Positions 7,678-15,996 of a stretch of 64,000 nt of DNA are shown here, piece after piece; position 1 is the first letter of the stretch, and each line of letters begins with the position of its first letter. The notes beneath the pieces are model-generated. The model saw only the letters and a program-made list of their open reading frames with translations. It was not told the DNA's origin and ran no database searches. Source of the DNA: Hymenobacter piscis. GTDB taxonomy: Bacteria > Bacteroidota > Bacteroidia > Cytophagales > Hymenobacteraceae. The stretch spans positions 24,615 through 88,614 of the forward strand of contig NZ_JAHHZN010000018.1 of the NCBI RefSeq assembly GCF_018760735.1, read 5' to 3'. The translations under genes and the position numbers were made by a program.

Positions 7678-10278
7678 ATGAAATACCCGGTTCTCGGTGC
7701 CCTTACGCTGGTGCTGCTCAGTCAGTTTCCGGCATCCGCTCAGGTAGTTAAATCCACCCGTGGGGTACCCGCGGCCAACCACCCGGCGCGCAAAAAGGCC
7801 CCCGAGTCGGTCCCGGCCGACTTGGCACCGGCGTCGGCGGCGCCCGTGCCCAACTGGCTCCCCGCCACCAATCCGCTCCAGCCCTCCGCTACTCTCCTCC
7901 ACGACCTGGTGGATACCAAGCTGGACGTGCGCTTCGACTGGCCCCGGCAATGGCTGCTGGGGGTGGCCACCCTCACCCTGCGGCCGCATTTCTACCCGCA
8001 GAACCAGCTTGTGCTCGATGCCAAAGGCTTTGACGTCAGGAGCGTGGAAATGCTCAGTGGCGGCAAAAAGGGCCGGGACCTGAAATTCAGCTACGATAAG
8101 AAGAAGCTGACTATTACCCTCGACCGCAGCTACCAGCGCACCGAGCAATATCAGCTGCGGATTCAGTACGTGGCCAAGCCCAACGAACTGCCCAAAGGGG
8201 GGAGCGACGCCATCACCGAGGCCAAAGGGCTGTACTTTATCAATCCGCTGGGCAATGAGAAGGGCAAGCCCCGCCAAGTCTGGACCCAGGGCGAGACCGA
8301 GGGTAGCTCCTGCTGGTTTCCGACCATTGACCGGCCCAACCAGCGCATGACCCAGGAAATCAGCCTGACGGTGGAAGCGGGGCAGAAAACGCTGTCGAAC
8401 GGGCTGCTGGTGTCCTCGCGCCGCAACCCCGATGGTACCCGCACCGATACCTGGAAGCAGAGCCAGGCCCACGCGCCGTACTTGGCCATGTTGGCCGTAG
8501 GGGAATTTGCCGTAGTGACGGATACATGGCGGGGCAAGCCAGTTGACTACTACGTCGACCCTGCCTACCAGTATACAGCCAAGCAGGTATTCGGTAACAC
8601 GCCCGAAATGCTGGAATTCTTTTCCCGCAAGCTCGGGGTGGAATATCCTTGGGAGAAATACGCCCAGGTGGCCGTTCACGATTTCGTGTCGGGAGCGATG
8701 GAAAATACCTCTGCCTCCACGTTTCAGCAGCAACTGGTGCAGTTTACTCCCCGCGAGCTGGCCGATGTAGCCTACGACGCGTCCGAATCGGTTATCGCCC
8801 ATGAGGTGTTCCACCAGTGGTTCGGCGACTACGTGACGACGGAATCCTGGGCCAATCTGCCCCTGAACGAGTCGTTCGCCGATTATTCGGAGCTGCTCTG
8901 GGCTGAGCACAAGTATGGCCCCGATGCCGCCGCCCTCGTGCAGCAAACGAAGCTGCGCAACTACCTCGACGAGGCCCAGACCAAGCGTGAGCCCCTCATT
9001 CGGTACCGTTATGCCGACCGGGAAGACATGTTTGACCGCCACTCCTACGACAAGGGGGGGCGGGTGCTGCACATGCTGCGTAATTACGTCGGCGACGAGG
9101 CCTTCTTCGCTTCCCTCAACCGCTACCTGACCCAGCACAAGTTTTCGGCAGTTGAAATTGCCAAGCTGCGCATCGCCTTTGAAGAAACCACGGGCGAGGA
9201 CCTGATGTGGTTTTTCGACCAGTGGTTTTTGCAGCGCGGCCACCCGCAACTGCGCGTTACCCACAGTTATGAGAACAACCAGGTGTTGGTACGGGTACAG
9301 CAGGTGCAGGACACCTTGTACCAGCCGGTATACCGGCTGCCGGTGAGCGTGGCCACCTGGAGTAGCAACAACCAATCTACCGAGCACCGCATCCTCGTCA
9401 CCAAAGCCGACCAGACCTTTCGTCTACCCGCCAGCGCCAAGCCAGCGTTGGTTAAATTCGACAATCCTGGGGTGCTGCTGGCGGATATTGACGAGGTGCA
9501 GTCGCAGGAAGAATTACTCTACCAGTTGAATCATGCTTCGGGTTACCTGCAAAAGTACCAGGCCATTCAGGGGCTGCGCTCTAAATCGGGCGACTTGCTG
9601 GTGAGTGCGTCTTTCCGCACGGCCCTCAATGACCCGTTCTGGGGTACGCGTAAAGCTGCCTTGGAAGGTTTGCGGCGGTATCGGGGAGCCGAGGGCAGCG
9701 CCGTACGAAAGGATTTGCAGCGGGTGGCCCTCAACGAGAAACGAGGCGCCGTGCGCGCTACGGCCATCAGCGTGCTTTCTTCCTTCCCCAACGAGGATTT
9801 TAGTGAAGTCTACAATCTGGCACTCCAGGATAGCTCTTACGTTGTGGTAGGAGCAGCCGTGGAAGCATTGGCCAAGGCTCCCACCACCTCGACCCGCAGC
9901 CAGATTGCCGCACTTCAGAAAACGCGTAATCCCGGCCTGCTCACGGCTCTGTCGAATTACTACGGCATCAATGGGACGCTCGACGATTACCCGTGGTTTC
10001 TGCAGCGTAGCCAGGACGCCCCGCCGGAGGTGCTGTATGTACTGCTGGAAAACTTTGGGTTGCTCATGAACCGCATTCCGCCTATCGAGCGGGAAAAGGG
10101 CATTCAGCGCCTCGAAACCCTGGCCCGGACCCACCCCCAGATTCACGTGCGCCTAGGGGCTTACAAAGGCATGCGGGAGTTGGTGACGAGTATGCCGTCC
10201 CTGAAAACTACCCTGCAGGACATCCGCAACAAGGAGAAGGATAACGACCTGAAAGCGATGTACGCCCTGCTCCAGTGA
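7678..10278 (+). CDS. Secreted M1-family aminopeptidase
   Basis: 866 residues with a signal peptide (about 1-21, cleavage after FPASA). The catalytic domain has the exopeptidase motif GAMEN (339-343) and the zinc site HEVFHQW (His375, Glu376, His379) with the third ligand Glu398 in NESFADY, exactly 18 residues on. Known: M1 enzymes remove N-terminal residues from peptides with a single zinc. The C-terminal third (about 640-866) looks like helical HEAT-type repeats. The signal peptide points to periplasm or outside. It is divergent from the biotin carrier; TATCCTTG (7659-7666) is a one-mismatch -7 box. Confidence 0.93.
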   Translation: MKYPVLGALTLVLLSQFPASAQVVKSTRGVPAANHPARKKAPESVPADLAPASAAPVPNWLPATNPLQPSATLLHDLVDTKLDVRFDWPRQWLLGVATLTLRPHFYPQNQLVLDAKGFDVRSVEMLSGGKKGRDLKFSYDKKKLTITLDRSYQRTEQYQLRIQYVAKPNELPKGGSDAITEAKGLYFINPLGNEKGKPRQVWTQGETEGSSCWFPTIDRPNQRMTQEISLTVEAGQKTLSNGLLVSSRRNPDGTRTDTWKQSQAHAPYLAMLAVGEFAVVTDTWRGKPVDYYVDPAYQYTAKQVFGNTPEMLEFFSRKLGVEYPWEKYAQVAVHDFVSGAMENTSASTFQQQLVQFTPRELADVAYDASESVIAHEVFHQWFGDYVTTESWANLPLNESFADYSELLWAEHKYGPDAAALVQQTKLRNYLDEAQTKREPLIRYRYADREDMFDRHSYDKGGRVLHMLRNYVGDEAFFASLNRYLTQHKFSAVEIAKLRIAFEETTGEDLMWFFDQWFLQRGHPQLRVTHSYENNQVLVRVQQVQDTLYQPVYRLPVSVATWSSNNQSTEHRILVTKADQTFRLPASAKPALVKFDNPGVLLADIDEVQSQEELLYQLNHASGYLQKYQAIQGLRSKSGDLLVSASFRTALNDPFWGTRKAALEGLRRYRGAEGSAVRKDLQRVALNEKRGAVRATAISVLSSFPNEDFSEVYNLALQDSSYVVVGAAVEALAKAPTTSTRSQIAALQKTRNPGLLTALSNYYGINGTLDDYPWFLQRSQDAPPEVLYVLLENFGLLMNRIPPIEREKGIQRLETLARTHPQIHVRLGAYKGMRELVTSMPSLKTTLQDIRNKEKDNDLKAMYALLQ

Positions 10279-10309
10279 AAAAAAAATAAATTTTTTTTTC
10301 GGGCGCCCG
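10278..10309. terminator. A9/T9 tract plus GC palindrome after the M1 gene
   Basis: Directly at the stop codon are nine A, TAAA and nine T, able to form an A-U stem, followed by the perfect palindrome CGGGCGCCCG (10300-10309). It may act as a weak terminator, but the order (T run before the GC stem) is not canonical. Confidence 0.4.
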
Positions 10310-10419
10310 GCTTCTGCCTGCTGAGTGCTTGTGCTAGGTAGTCAGTCAATTACCTGGAGACCCCTGCCGCAACCAGCGAAAAAAACAGTCGGTCAGAAAA
10401 AAGCTTTTTGCCGCAGGGC

Positions 10420-10449
10420 TTGACTTACATCAGAAACCCTCTAATTTTG
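10420..10449 (+). promoter_or_regulatory. Promoter of the tRNA-tuf cluster
   Basis: TTG (10420-10422), 19 bp, then TAATTTTG (10442-10449): an exact Bacteroidota housekeeping promoter. The tRNA-Tyr gene begins 84 bp downstream. The leader holds a hairpin (CGAGGC/GCCTCG near 10502-10520). Confidence 0.85.
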
Positions 10450-10532
10450 CAGCTCCAATCCACACAACAACGGCCTCGGCCAAGCGTGTAAGGGGCGGAA
10501 CGGCGAGGCAAGCGGCCTCGCAAATACAAGCC

Positions 10533-10615
10533 GGGGGGGTTCCAGAGCGGCCAAATGGGACAGACTGTAACTCTGTTAGCGTAAGCTTTCGAAGGTTCGA
10601 ATCCTTCTCCCCCCA
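10533..10615 (+). tRNA. tRNA-Tyr (GTA)
   Basis: 83 nt class II tRNA. The acceptor pairs GGGGGGG with TCCCCCC (last pair G-U), the anticodon stem ACAGA/TCTGT encloses loop CTGTAAC (anticodon GTA at 10567-10569), there is a long variable arm, and the T-arm is GAAGG-TTCGAAT-CCTTC with discriminator A. CCA is not encoded. Confidence 0.95.
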
Positions 10616-10630
10616 CGGTTTTTTAAGTTG

Positions 10631-10707
10631 GAAGATTTTGAAAGTTGAGAAGCCAGACTACTTGATCGTTGGGTCAGGGAAATAACTTCTCAACTTTCAG
10701 AATCTCT
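10631..10707 (+). repeat. Intercistronic hairpin between tRNA-Tyr and tRNA-Gly
   Basis: C-poor left arm (10631-10652) and G-poor right arm (10686-10707). The inner 13 bp are perfect (GAAAGTTGAGAAG/CTTCTCAACTTTC) and the outer part is imperfect. It belongs to the hairpin family described in the findings; it may guide tRNA precursor processing. Confidence 0.75.
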
Positions 10708-10722
10708 TACTTTACCTCACAC

Positions 10723-10795
10723 GCGGGAGTAGCTCAGCTGGTAGAGCGGCAGCCTTCCAAGCTGCAGGTCGCGGGTTCGAACCTCGTCTCCCGCT
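10723..10795 (+). tRNA. tRNA-Gly (TCC)
   Basis: 73 nt. Acceptor GCGGGAG/CTCCCGC, D-arm AGCTCAGCTGGTAGAGC, anticodon stem GCAGC/GCTGC with loop CTTCCAA (anticodon TCC), and T-arm CGGG-TTCGAAC-CTCG. CCA is not encoded. Confidence 0.95.
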
Positions 10796-10862
10796 CGATG
10801 CTCAGTAATGGGCAGGTAGCAACTGCTCCGTTACGGGGCTGGTAATTGTTCTTCACCTGTCG

Positions 10863-10870
10863 TATCTTTG
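10863..10870 (+). promoter_or_regulatory. -7 box before tRNA-Thr
   Basis: TATCTTTG is an exact TAnnTTTG match 16 bp before the tRNA. The nearest TTG (10846-10848) is 14 bp upstream, so the -33 part is weak. It may be a second start for tRNA-Thr and tuf. Confidence 0.55.
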
Positions 10871-10886
10871 CTGAAATTAACTATAA

Positions 10887-10958
<72 letters not shown>

Positions 10959-10987
10959 CAGAATTACGAGTACCAACGGGGCAGCGC

Positions 10988-11033
10988 GACTGCACCGTTC
11001 GGAACTGTCAGCCAGGAAAAGCGACGTGCAGTC
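10988..11033 (+). promoter_or_regulatory. Stem-loop in the tuf leader
   Basis: GACTGCAC (10988-10995) pairs exactly with GTGCAGTC (11026-11033) across a 30-base loop, in the 168-bp gap between tRNA-Thr and tuf. There is no T run, so processing or leader control is more likely than termination. Confidence 0.45.
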
Positions 11034-11126
11034 CCCTACTAAACGGAGCTGCGTTTCGCTTTCTTACTGTATAGTCAAGTCGCGTTTCCCCCTCTTCACC
11101 TCAAAATTCCTCTTAATCTCTTTACA

Positions 11127-12314
11127 ATGGCTAAAGAAAATTTTGACCGGTCCAAGCCGCACGTAAACATCGGCACGATTGGTCACGTGGACCACGGCAA
11201 GACTACCCTCACTGCCGCCATCACCATGGTTCTGGCGAACAAGGGTCTGGCTGCCAAGCGCGACTTCTCTTCGATCGACAATGCTCCCGAAGAAAAAGAG
11301 CGTGGTATCACGATCAACACGTCGCACGTAGAGTACGCTACCGCCAACCGTCACTATGCTCACGTTGACTGCCCCGGTCACGCTGACTACGTGAAGAACA
11401 TGGTAACGGGTGCTGCCCAGATGGACGGTGCTATCCTCGTGGTAGCTGCTACCGACGGCCCAATGCCCCAGACGCGTGAGCACATCCTGCTCGCTCGCCA
11501 GGTAGGTGTTCCCCAGCTGGTGGTGTTCATGAACAAAGTAGACATGGTGGATGACCCCGAGCTCCTCGAGCTGGTGGAAATGGAAATCCGTGAGCTGCTC
11601 TCGTTCTACGACTTCGACGGCGACAACATCCCCGTAATTCAGGGCTCGGCTCTGGGTGGCCTGAATGGCGATGCCAACTGGGTTCCCAAGATCGAGGAGC
11701 TGATGGACGCTGTTGACTCCTTCATTCCAATTCCTGCTCGTCTGACCGACCTGCCCTTCCTGATGCCCGTAGAGGACGTGTTCTCTATCACCGGCCGTGG
11801 AACTGTAGCTACCGGCCGTATCGAGCGTGGTATCATCAACTCGGGTGAGCAGGTTGACATCCTCGGCATGGGTGCCGAAGGTCTGAAGTCGACCGTAACC
11901 GGGGTAGAGATGTTCCGCAAGATCCTCGACCGTGGCGAAGCTGGTGACAACGTAGGTCTGCTGCTCCGTGGTATTGAAAAAGAAGCCATCCGTCGTGGTA
12001 TGGTTATCTGCAAGCCCGGTTCGGTGAAGCCTCACACCAAGTTCAAGGCTGAGGTGTACGTGCTGTCGAAAGAGGAAGGTGGCCGTCACACGCCGTTCTT
12101 CAACAACTACCGTCCTCAGTTCTATTTCCGCACCACCGACGTAACCGGCATCATCACGCTGGCCGAGGGTGTAGAAATGGTAATGCCCGGCGACAACGTA
12201 ACTATCACGGTTGAGCTGATCAACTCGGTAGCTATGGAGAAAGGCCTGCGTTTTGCTATCCGTGAGGGTGGTCGGACGGTAGGTGCCGGTCAGGTAACCG
12301 AAATCACCGAGTAG
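11127..12314 (+). CDS. tuf: Elongation factor Tu
   Basis: 395 residues, full length. G1 is GHVDHGKT (19-26), G2 includes the RGITI loop, G3 is DCPGHADYVKNM, and G4 is NKVD. Domains 2 and 3 follow with the usual GRGTVATGRIERG and RHTPFFNNYRPQFYFRTTDVTG-type segment. It carries aminoacyl-tRNA to the ribosome as a GTP complex. It lies downstream of three tRNA genes and is closed by a strong hairpin at 12344. This is the only tuf copy in the window. Confidence 0.99.
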   Translation: MAKENFDRSKPHVNIGTIGHVDHGKTTLTAAITMVLANKGLAAKRDFSSIDNAPEEKERGITINTSHVEYATANRHYAHVDCPGHADYVKNMVTGAAQMDGAILVVAATDGPMPQTREHILLARQVGVPQLVVFMNKVDMVDDPELLELVEMEIRELLSFYDFDGDNIPVIQGSALGGLNGDANWVPKIEELMDAVDSFIPIPARLTDLPFLMPVEDVFSITGRGTVATGRIERGIINSGEQVDILGMGAEGLKSTVTGVEMFRKILDRGEAGDNVGLLLRGIEKEAIRRGMVICKPGSVKPHTKFKAEVYVLSKEEGGRHTPFFNNYRPQFYFRTTDVTGIITLAEGVEMVMPGDNVTITVELINSVAMEKGLRFAIREGGRTVGAGQVTEITE

Positions 12315-12343
12315 TTTTCCTTGGAAAATTGACTAAATAAGCG

Positions 12344-12380
12344 AATCCGCTCCCGAAAATTTCGGGAGCGGATTTGTTTT
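12344..12380 (+). terminator. tuf terminator
   Basis: A 15-bp inverted repeat, 12344-12358 and 12360-12374 (core CCGCTCCCG/CGGGAGCGG), followed by TTGTTTT. Its downstream T-rich part also contains the -33 element of the tRNA-Trp promoter. Confidence 0.9.
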
Positions 12381-12403
12381 GTTTAAAGAGTTCCATACAT
12401 TTG
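12373..12403 (+). promoter_or_regulatory. Promoter of tRNA-Trp, secE and nusG
   Basis: TTTG (12373-12376), exactly 19 bp, then TACATTTG (12396-12403): a full consensus Bacteroidota promoter. The -33 box lies inside the 3' flank of the tuf terminator. Confidence 0.88.
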
Positions 12404-12442
12404 CAGTCCCAATCCAGCACCTTGGCTGACGGGGACGCATCC

Positions 12443-12516
12443 ACGGGCGTAGTTCAAGGGTAGAATAGAGGTCTCCAAAACCTTTGATGGGAGTTCGAAT
12501 CTCTCCGCCCGTGCCA
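12443..12516 (+). tRNA. tRNA-Trp (CCA)
   Basis: Acceptor ACGGGCG/CGCCCGT, anticodon stem GAGGT/ACCTT with loop CTCCAAA (anticodon CCA), T-arm GGGAG-TTCGAAT-CTCTC, discriminator G. The 3' CCA (12514-12516) is encoded, unlike the other three tRNAs here. Confidence 0.95.
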
Positions 12517-12524
12517 CCTAGACT

Positions 12525-12550
12525 GACGGCTGCTTCGGCAGCCGTCTCTT
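12525..12550 (+). terminator. UUCG hairpin between tRNA-Trp and secE
   Basis: GACGGCTGC and GCAGCCGTC form a perfect 9-bp stem capped by TTCG (12534-12537), followed by TCTTT. The short, interrupted T run suggests partial termination, or an RNA-processing barrier between tRNA and mRNA. Confidence 0.65.
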
Positions 12551-12575
12551 TAAACACCTAATCGGTGCCACTATC

Positions 12576-12770
12576 ATGAGCAAGCTGAGCAAGTACATCC
12601 AGGAGACTTCCGAAGAGATGCGCTACAAAGTGACGTGGCCTTCGCTGGAAGAACTACAGAAGAGCGCTGGTCTGGTGCTGCTGGGTTCGTTACTGTTTGC
12701 GGTAGTGGTAGGGGTGATGGATGTGATTTTTAAGGAGGGCCTGGAAGCCTTCTATAATTCGTTCCTTTAA
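12576..12770 (+). CDS. secE: Preprotein translocase subunit SecE
   Basis: 64 residues, the short single-span form common outside enterobacteria. The N-terminal amphipathic part is followed by MRYKVTWPSLEELQKSAGLV, the conserved SecE motif (VTWP), and one membrane helix (LVLLGSLLFAVVVGVMDVIF). It clamps SecY, whose gene is at 38453 in this window. It is followed by nusG at 21 bp, the universal secE-nusG pair. Confidence 0.95.
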   Translation: MSKLSKYIQETSEEMRYKVTWPSLEELQKSAGLVLLGSLLFAVVVGVMDVIFKEGLEAFYNSFL

Positions 12771-12791
12771 TCGGCAGCAGACACGACGACA

Positions 12792-13358
12792 ATGGGCGAA
12801 TTGAAATGGTACGTAGTCCGCTCGGTTAGCGGACAGGAGAAAAAAGCCAAAACCTACCTGGAAACCGAAATCGGCCGCCACGGGCTGTCGGATCTGGTTC
12901 CGCAGGTACTGATTCCGGTGGAGAAGGTGTTCGAGATGCGCAACGGCAAGAAGCGCGTGCGTGAGCGGAACCTGTACCCCGGCTACATCATCATTCACGC
13001 CGACCTGACCCACGGCGAGGTAGACCACATCATCACCAGCACGCCTGGTATCATTGGCTTCCTCTCCGATAAAGAAGGCAAGGCGGCCAACCAGAACACT
13101 AAACCGGTGCCCCTGCACATTTCGGAAGTCAACCGCATCCTCGGGATTGTGGACGAAGCCGAAGAGCAGACGGCCACGCTGGAAACCCCGTTTGTGGTTG
13201 GGGAATTGGTGAAAATCGTGGATGGCGGTTTCGCGGGGATGTCGGGCACGGTGTCCGAAGTATTCGAGGAGCGCAAGAAGCTGAACGTGATTGTGAAAAT
13301 CTTCGGCCGTAGCACTCCCATGGAGCTCAGCTACACCCAGGTTGAGAAAGAAGTATAA
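12792..13358 (+). CDS. nusG: Transcription antitermination factor NusG
   Basis: 188 residues. The NGN domain begins KWYVVRSVSGQEKKAKTYLE and contains RNLYPGYIIIHADL. The C-terminal KOW domain begins about residue 135 (FVVGELVKIVDGGFAGMSGT). It binds RNA polymerase to reduce pausing and links it to ribosomes through uS10. Its gene sits in secE-nusG-rplK order, but a 194-bp gap with a long hairpin separates it from rplK. Confidence 0.97.
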   Translation: MGELKWYVVRSVSGQEKKAKTYLETEIGRHGLSDLVPQVLIPVEKVFEMRNGKKRVRERNLYPGYIIIHADLTHGEVDHIITSTPGIIGFLSDKEGKAANQNTKPVPLHISEVNRILGIVDEAEEQTATLETPFVVGELVKIVDGGFAGMSGTVSEVFEERKKLNVIVKIFGRSTPMELSYTQVEKEV

Positions 13359-13367
13359 TGGTTTATA

Positions 13368-13426
13368 GTTGATCGTTGTTGGTTTTTGGGCTGTTCTAAC
13401 CGGACCAAAAACTAACAACGACCAAC
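13368..13426 (+). repeat. Intercistronic hairpin between nusG and rplK
   Basis: Arms 13368-13389 and 13405-13426 match at 20 of 22 positions around a 15-base loop. The left arm is G/T-rich with repeated GTTG words and the right arm is A/C-rich; further CAACC/AAAACC copies after 13421 allow other pairings. No TAnnTTTG box is seen between it and rplK. Confidence 0.8.
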
Positions 13427-13552
13427 CAAAAACCAGCCATAAAACGTCATCGGTTATCCGCTCCGGACCGGTGGTGCTTCCACTTTCAGGAGCAATCAAA
13501 AAACTGAGGAGGCAGCGTGTTACGATGCTGAATCCGAAGCCTTACAAACCAA

Positions 13553-13996
13553 ATGGCCAAGGAAATTAGAGGTTATCTGAAGCTTCAGATAAAGGGAGGC
13601 GCCGCAAACCCTGCGCCGCCGGTTGGACCTGCACTTGGTAGCAAAGGCCTTAACATCATGGAATTCTGCAAGCAGTTCAATGCTCGCACCCAGGATAAGG
13701 CCGGCCAAGTTTGTCCTGTACTCATCACCATGTACACCGACAAGTCGTTCGACTTCGTGGTGAAGACCCCCCCCGTGCCGGTTCTGCTCATGGAAGCTGC
13801 CAAGCTCCAGAGCGGCTCGAAAGAGCCAAACCGTAACAAGGTTGGGTCGGTATCATGGGACCAGGTTCGCACCATTGCCGAAACCAAAATGCCCGATCTC
13901 AACGCCTTCAAGGTGGAGTCGGCCATGAAGCAGGTGGCTGGTACGGCGCGCAGCATGGGCATCACCGTGTCGGGCGCTTCTCCTTTTGCTGAATAA
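13553..13996 (+). CDS. rplK: Ribosomal protein uL11
   Basis: 147 residues. It begins MAKEIRGYLKLQIKGGAANP, followed by the proline hinge PAPPVGPALG and GLNIMEFCKQFNART. It forms the GTPase-associated centre with 23S rRNA and bL10/bL12, encoded just downstream. It is the first gene of the rplK-A-J-L unit, 18 bp before rplA. Confidence 0.98.
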   Translation: MAKEIRGYLKLQIKGGAANPAPPVGPALGSKGLNIMEFCKQFNARTQDKAGQVCPVLITMYTDKSFDFVVKTPPVPVLLMEAAKLQSGSKEPNRNKVGSVSWDQVRTIAETKMPDLNAFKVESAMKQVAGTARSMGITVSGASPFAE

Positions 13997-14014
13997 TTTA
14001 ACAACGGAGAAGAC

Positions 14015-14707
14015 ATGGCAATTAGCAAAAAACGCAAGGAAGCCCTTGCCAAGCACGACCTGACCGAAGTTCGGAATCTGGTGGAGGCTGCCAAAGTTGT
14101 GAAGGACATCACCTACACGAAATTTGACGCCTCGGTCGACATCGACGTTCGTCTGGGCGTTGACCCCCGCAAAGCCGACCAGATGGTACGTGGCGTAGCC
14201 ACGCTGCCCCACGGCACCGGCAAAACCGTTCGCGTTCTGGCCCTCGTGACGCCCGACAAAGAAGCCGAAGCTACTGCAGCAGGTGCCGATTACGTTGGGC
14301 TGGACGACTACATCGCCAAGATCGAGAAAGGCTGGACTGACATCGACGTTATCATCACCATGCCGGCGGTAATGGCCAAAGTGGGTCGTCTGGGCCGTGT
14401 GCTCGGTCCCCGCGGTCTGATGCCGAACCCGAAGTCGGGTACGGTAACGACCGACGTTGCCAAAGCGGTGCAGGAAGTGAAGGCTGGTAAAATCGACTTC
14501 AAAGTTGACAAAACCGGTATCATTCACTGCTCGGTTGGCAAAGTGTCGTTCGATGACCAGAAACTGGCTGAAAACGCCATCGAAGTAATTCAGACCCTGA
14601 TTCGTCTGAAGCCTTCGTCGGCCAAAGGCACGTACATCAAGAGCATCACGCTCTCGAGCACGATGTCGCCCGCCGTTCCGGTTGACACCACGGTAACTTC
14701 CGCCTAA
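14015..14707 (+). CDS. rplA: Ribosomal protein uL1
   Basis: 230 residues, near the standard 230-235. It has the signature GRLGRVLGPRGLMPNPKSGT and begins MAISKKRKEALAKHDLTEVR. It forms the mobile L1 stalk at the E site and in many bacteria represses its own operon. GGAGA 7 bases before the ATG is one of the few Shine-Dalgarno-like sequences in this window. The last residues (MSPAVPVDTTVTSA) are a low-complexity tail. Confidence 0.98.
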   Translation: MAISKKRKEALAKHDLTEVRNLVEAAKVVKDITYTKFDASVDIDVRLGVDPRKADQMVRGVATLPHGTGKTVRVLALVTPDKEAEATAAGADYVGLDDYIAKIEKGWTDIDVIITMPAVMAKVGRLGRVLGPRGLMPNPKSGTVTTDVAKAVQEVKAGKIDFKVDKTGIIHCSVGKVSFDDQKLAENAIEVIQTLIRLKPSSAKGTYIKSITLSSTMSPAVPVDTTVTSA

Positions 14708-14726
14708 TTTTAATCAACACGACGAT

Positions 14727-15281
14727 ATGATCCGGGAAGACAAACAAGCCCTCGTCGACGAGTTGAGCGAGAAGTTCCAATCGCACAACGCGTTCTACAT
14801 TGCCGATGCATCGGGAATGTCGGTGGCGAAAATCAACGAATTCCGCCGTCTGTGCTTCACCCGCGGCCTGGAGTTCAAAGTGTACAAGAACACGTTCATC
14901 CGTAAGGCCCTCGATACCCTCGAAGTGGACACCACGGAGATGGACGCAGCGCTGAAAGGCCAGTCGGGTATCCTGTTCTCGAAAGAGTCGGGTAACGCGC
15001 CGGCCAAACTGCTCCAGGAGTTCCACAAAGCCCAGAACTACAGCAAAACTGCCGTAGTACGTCCGGCTCTTAAAGGTGCTTACGTAGATGCCAGCATCTA
15101 CCTGGGCCACGAGCAACTGAGCACCCTCAGCACGCTGAAAGGCAAGACGGAACTCATCGGTGAAATCATCGGTCTGCTCCAGTCGCCCGCCAAGAACGTT
15201 ATCTCTGCTCTGTCGAGCGGCGGCAACAAGCTGGCTGGCATCCTCAAAACGCTTTCCGAAAAAGAAGAGGTTGCAGGCTAA
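14727..15281 (+). CDS. rplJ: Ribosomal protein uL10
   Basis: 184 residues, longer than the 165 of Escherichia coli, with the extra length at the C-terminus. It begins MIREDKQALVDELSEKFQSH and contains GLEFKVYKNTFIRKAL. It anchors bL12 dimers to the large subunit through its C-terminal helix. No separate long leader exists upstream (19 bp from rplA), so the classical L10 leader control found in other phyla is not visible here. Confidence 0.97.
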   Translation: MIREDKQALVDELSEKFQSHNAFYIADASGMSVAKINEFRRLCFTRGLEFKVYKNTFIRKALDTLEVDTTEMDAALKGQSGILFSKESGNAPAKLLQEFHKAQNYSKTAVVRPALKGAYVDASIYLGHEQLSTLSTLKGKTELIGEIIGLLQSPAKNVISALSSGGNKLAGILKTLSEKEEVAG

Positions 15282-15345
15282 CCGCTGCTCATCTTTTTCA
15301 ACTTCAATTTCCTTCAACAACCCCCCTTTTTAACAATCTACAGAA

Positions 15346-15723
15346 ATGGCAGATTTGAAAGCATTCGCCGAGCAGCTCGTTAGCCTGACGGTAAAAGAAG
15401 TAAACGAACTGGCTACCATCCTGAAGGATGAGTACGGCATCGAGCCCGCTGCTGCTGCTCCCGTAATGATGGCTGGTGGTGGCGCTGCCGCCGCTGACGC
15501 TCCCGAAGAGAAGACTTCGTTCGACGTGATCCTGAAAGCTGCCGGTGGCCAGAAACTGGCTGTTGTGAAGCTGGTGAAAGACCTGACCGGTCTGGGCCTG
15601 AAAGAAGCCAAAGAACTGGTTGACGGTGCCCCTAAGGCCCTGAAAGAAGGTGTTGCCAAAGACGAGGCTGAAGGCCTGAAGAAGCAACTGGAAGAAGCCG
15701 GCGCTGAAGTAGAGATTAAGTAA
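15346..15723 (+). CDS. rplL: Ribosomal protein bL12
   Basis: 125 residues. The N-terminal dimer domain (ADLKAFAEQLVSLTVKEVNE) is joined by an Ala/Gly hinge (AAAAPVMMAGGGAAAADAPE) to the factor-binding C-terminal domain (KTSFDVILKAAGGQKLAVVK, then GLGLKEAKELVDGAPK). It recruits EF-Tu and EF-G. It is followed by a hairpin that may reduce read-through into rpoB. Confidence 0.98.
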   Translation: MADLKAFAEQLVSLTVKEVNELATILKDEYGIEPAAAAPVMMAGGGAAAADAPEEKTSFDVILKAAGGQKLAVVKLVKDLTGLGLKEAKELVDGAPKALKEGVAKDEAEGLKKQLEEAGAEVEIK

Positions 15724-15760
15724 TTTCTGCTGCCTGCTCTAACAACCAGCAAATTAGGAG

Positions 15761-15788
15761 AGGCCTGGCAACTAAGCCAGGTCTTTTC
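15761..15788 (+). terminator. Hairpin/attenuator between rplL and rpoB
   Basis: AGGCCTGGC and GCCAGGTCT form a 9-bp stem with one G-U and loop AACTAA, followed by TTTT. Its place between rplL and rpoB matches the attenuators that lower polymerase output relative to ribosomal proteins in other bacteria; that role is inferred. Confidence 0.7.
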
Positions 15789-15996
15789 CTGTTTGTAGGC
15801 AACAACTCACTCGGAAGTCCGTTTACGCGCCGCTTTGCGGCTTTTCGCGGCTACGGACGGGCCAGCGCAAAGTGCTACTAGTATTGCTTTGCGCTTCGGC
15901 GTGTCCGAGAAAATCCGATATCATTTGCCAAGCACCGCGCTTTGCACCGTGCCTGGCCTGGATTCTCCAAGTATCCATTTCCTAACCCCACATACA
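15789..15996 (+). promoter_or_regulatory. rpoB leader region
   Basis: 208 bp before the probable TTG start. AGCGCAAAG and CTTTGCGCT form a 9-bp hairpin around 15861-15893, and GCTTTGC recurs three times (CCGCTTTGCGG, TTGCTTTGCGC, GCGCTTTGCACC). No exact TAnnTTTG box was found. The frame upstream of the TTG stays open to 15835, but its composition is not protein-like. Confidence 0.45.

Noticed and set aside
7669..9387. Long minus-strand frame opposite the M1 peptidase
   Set aside because: Antisense shadow of a clear zinc peptidase with signal peptide and intact catalytic residues.
14708..14726. An L10-type leader RNA before rplJ
   Set aside because: Only 19 bp separate rplA and rplJ, too short for that structure.
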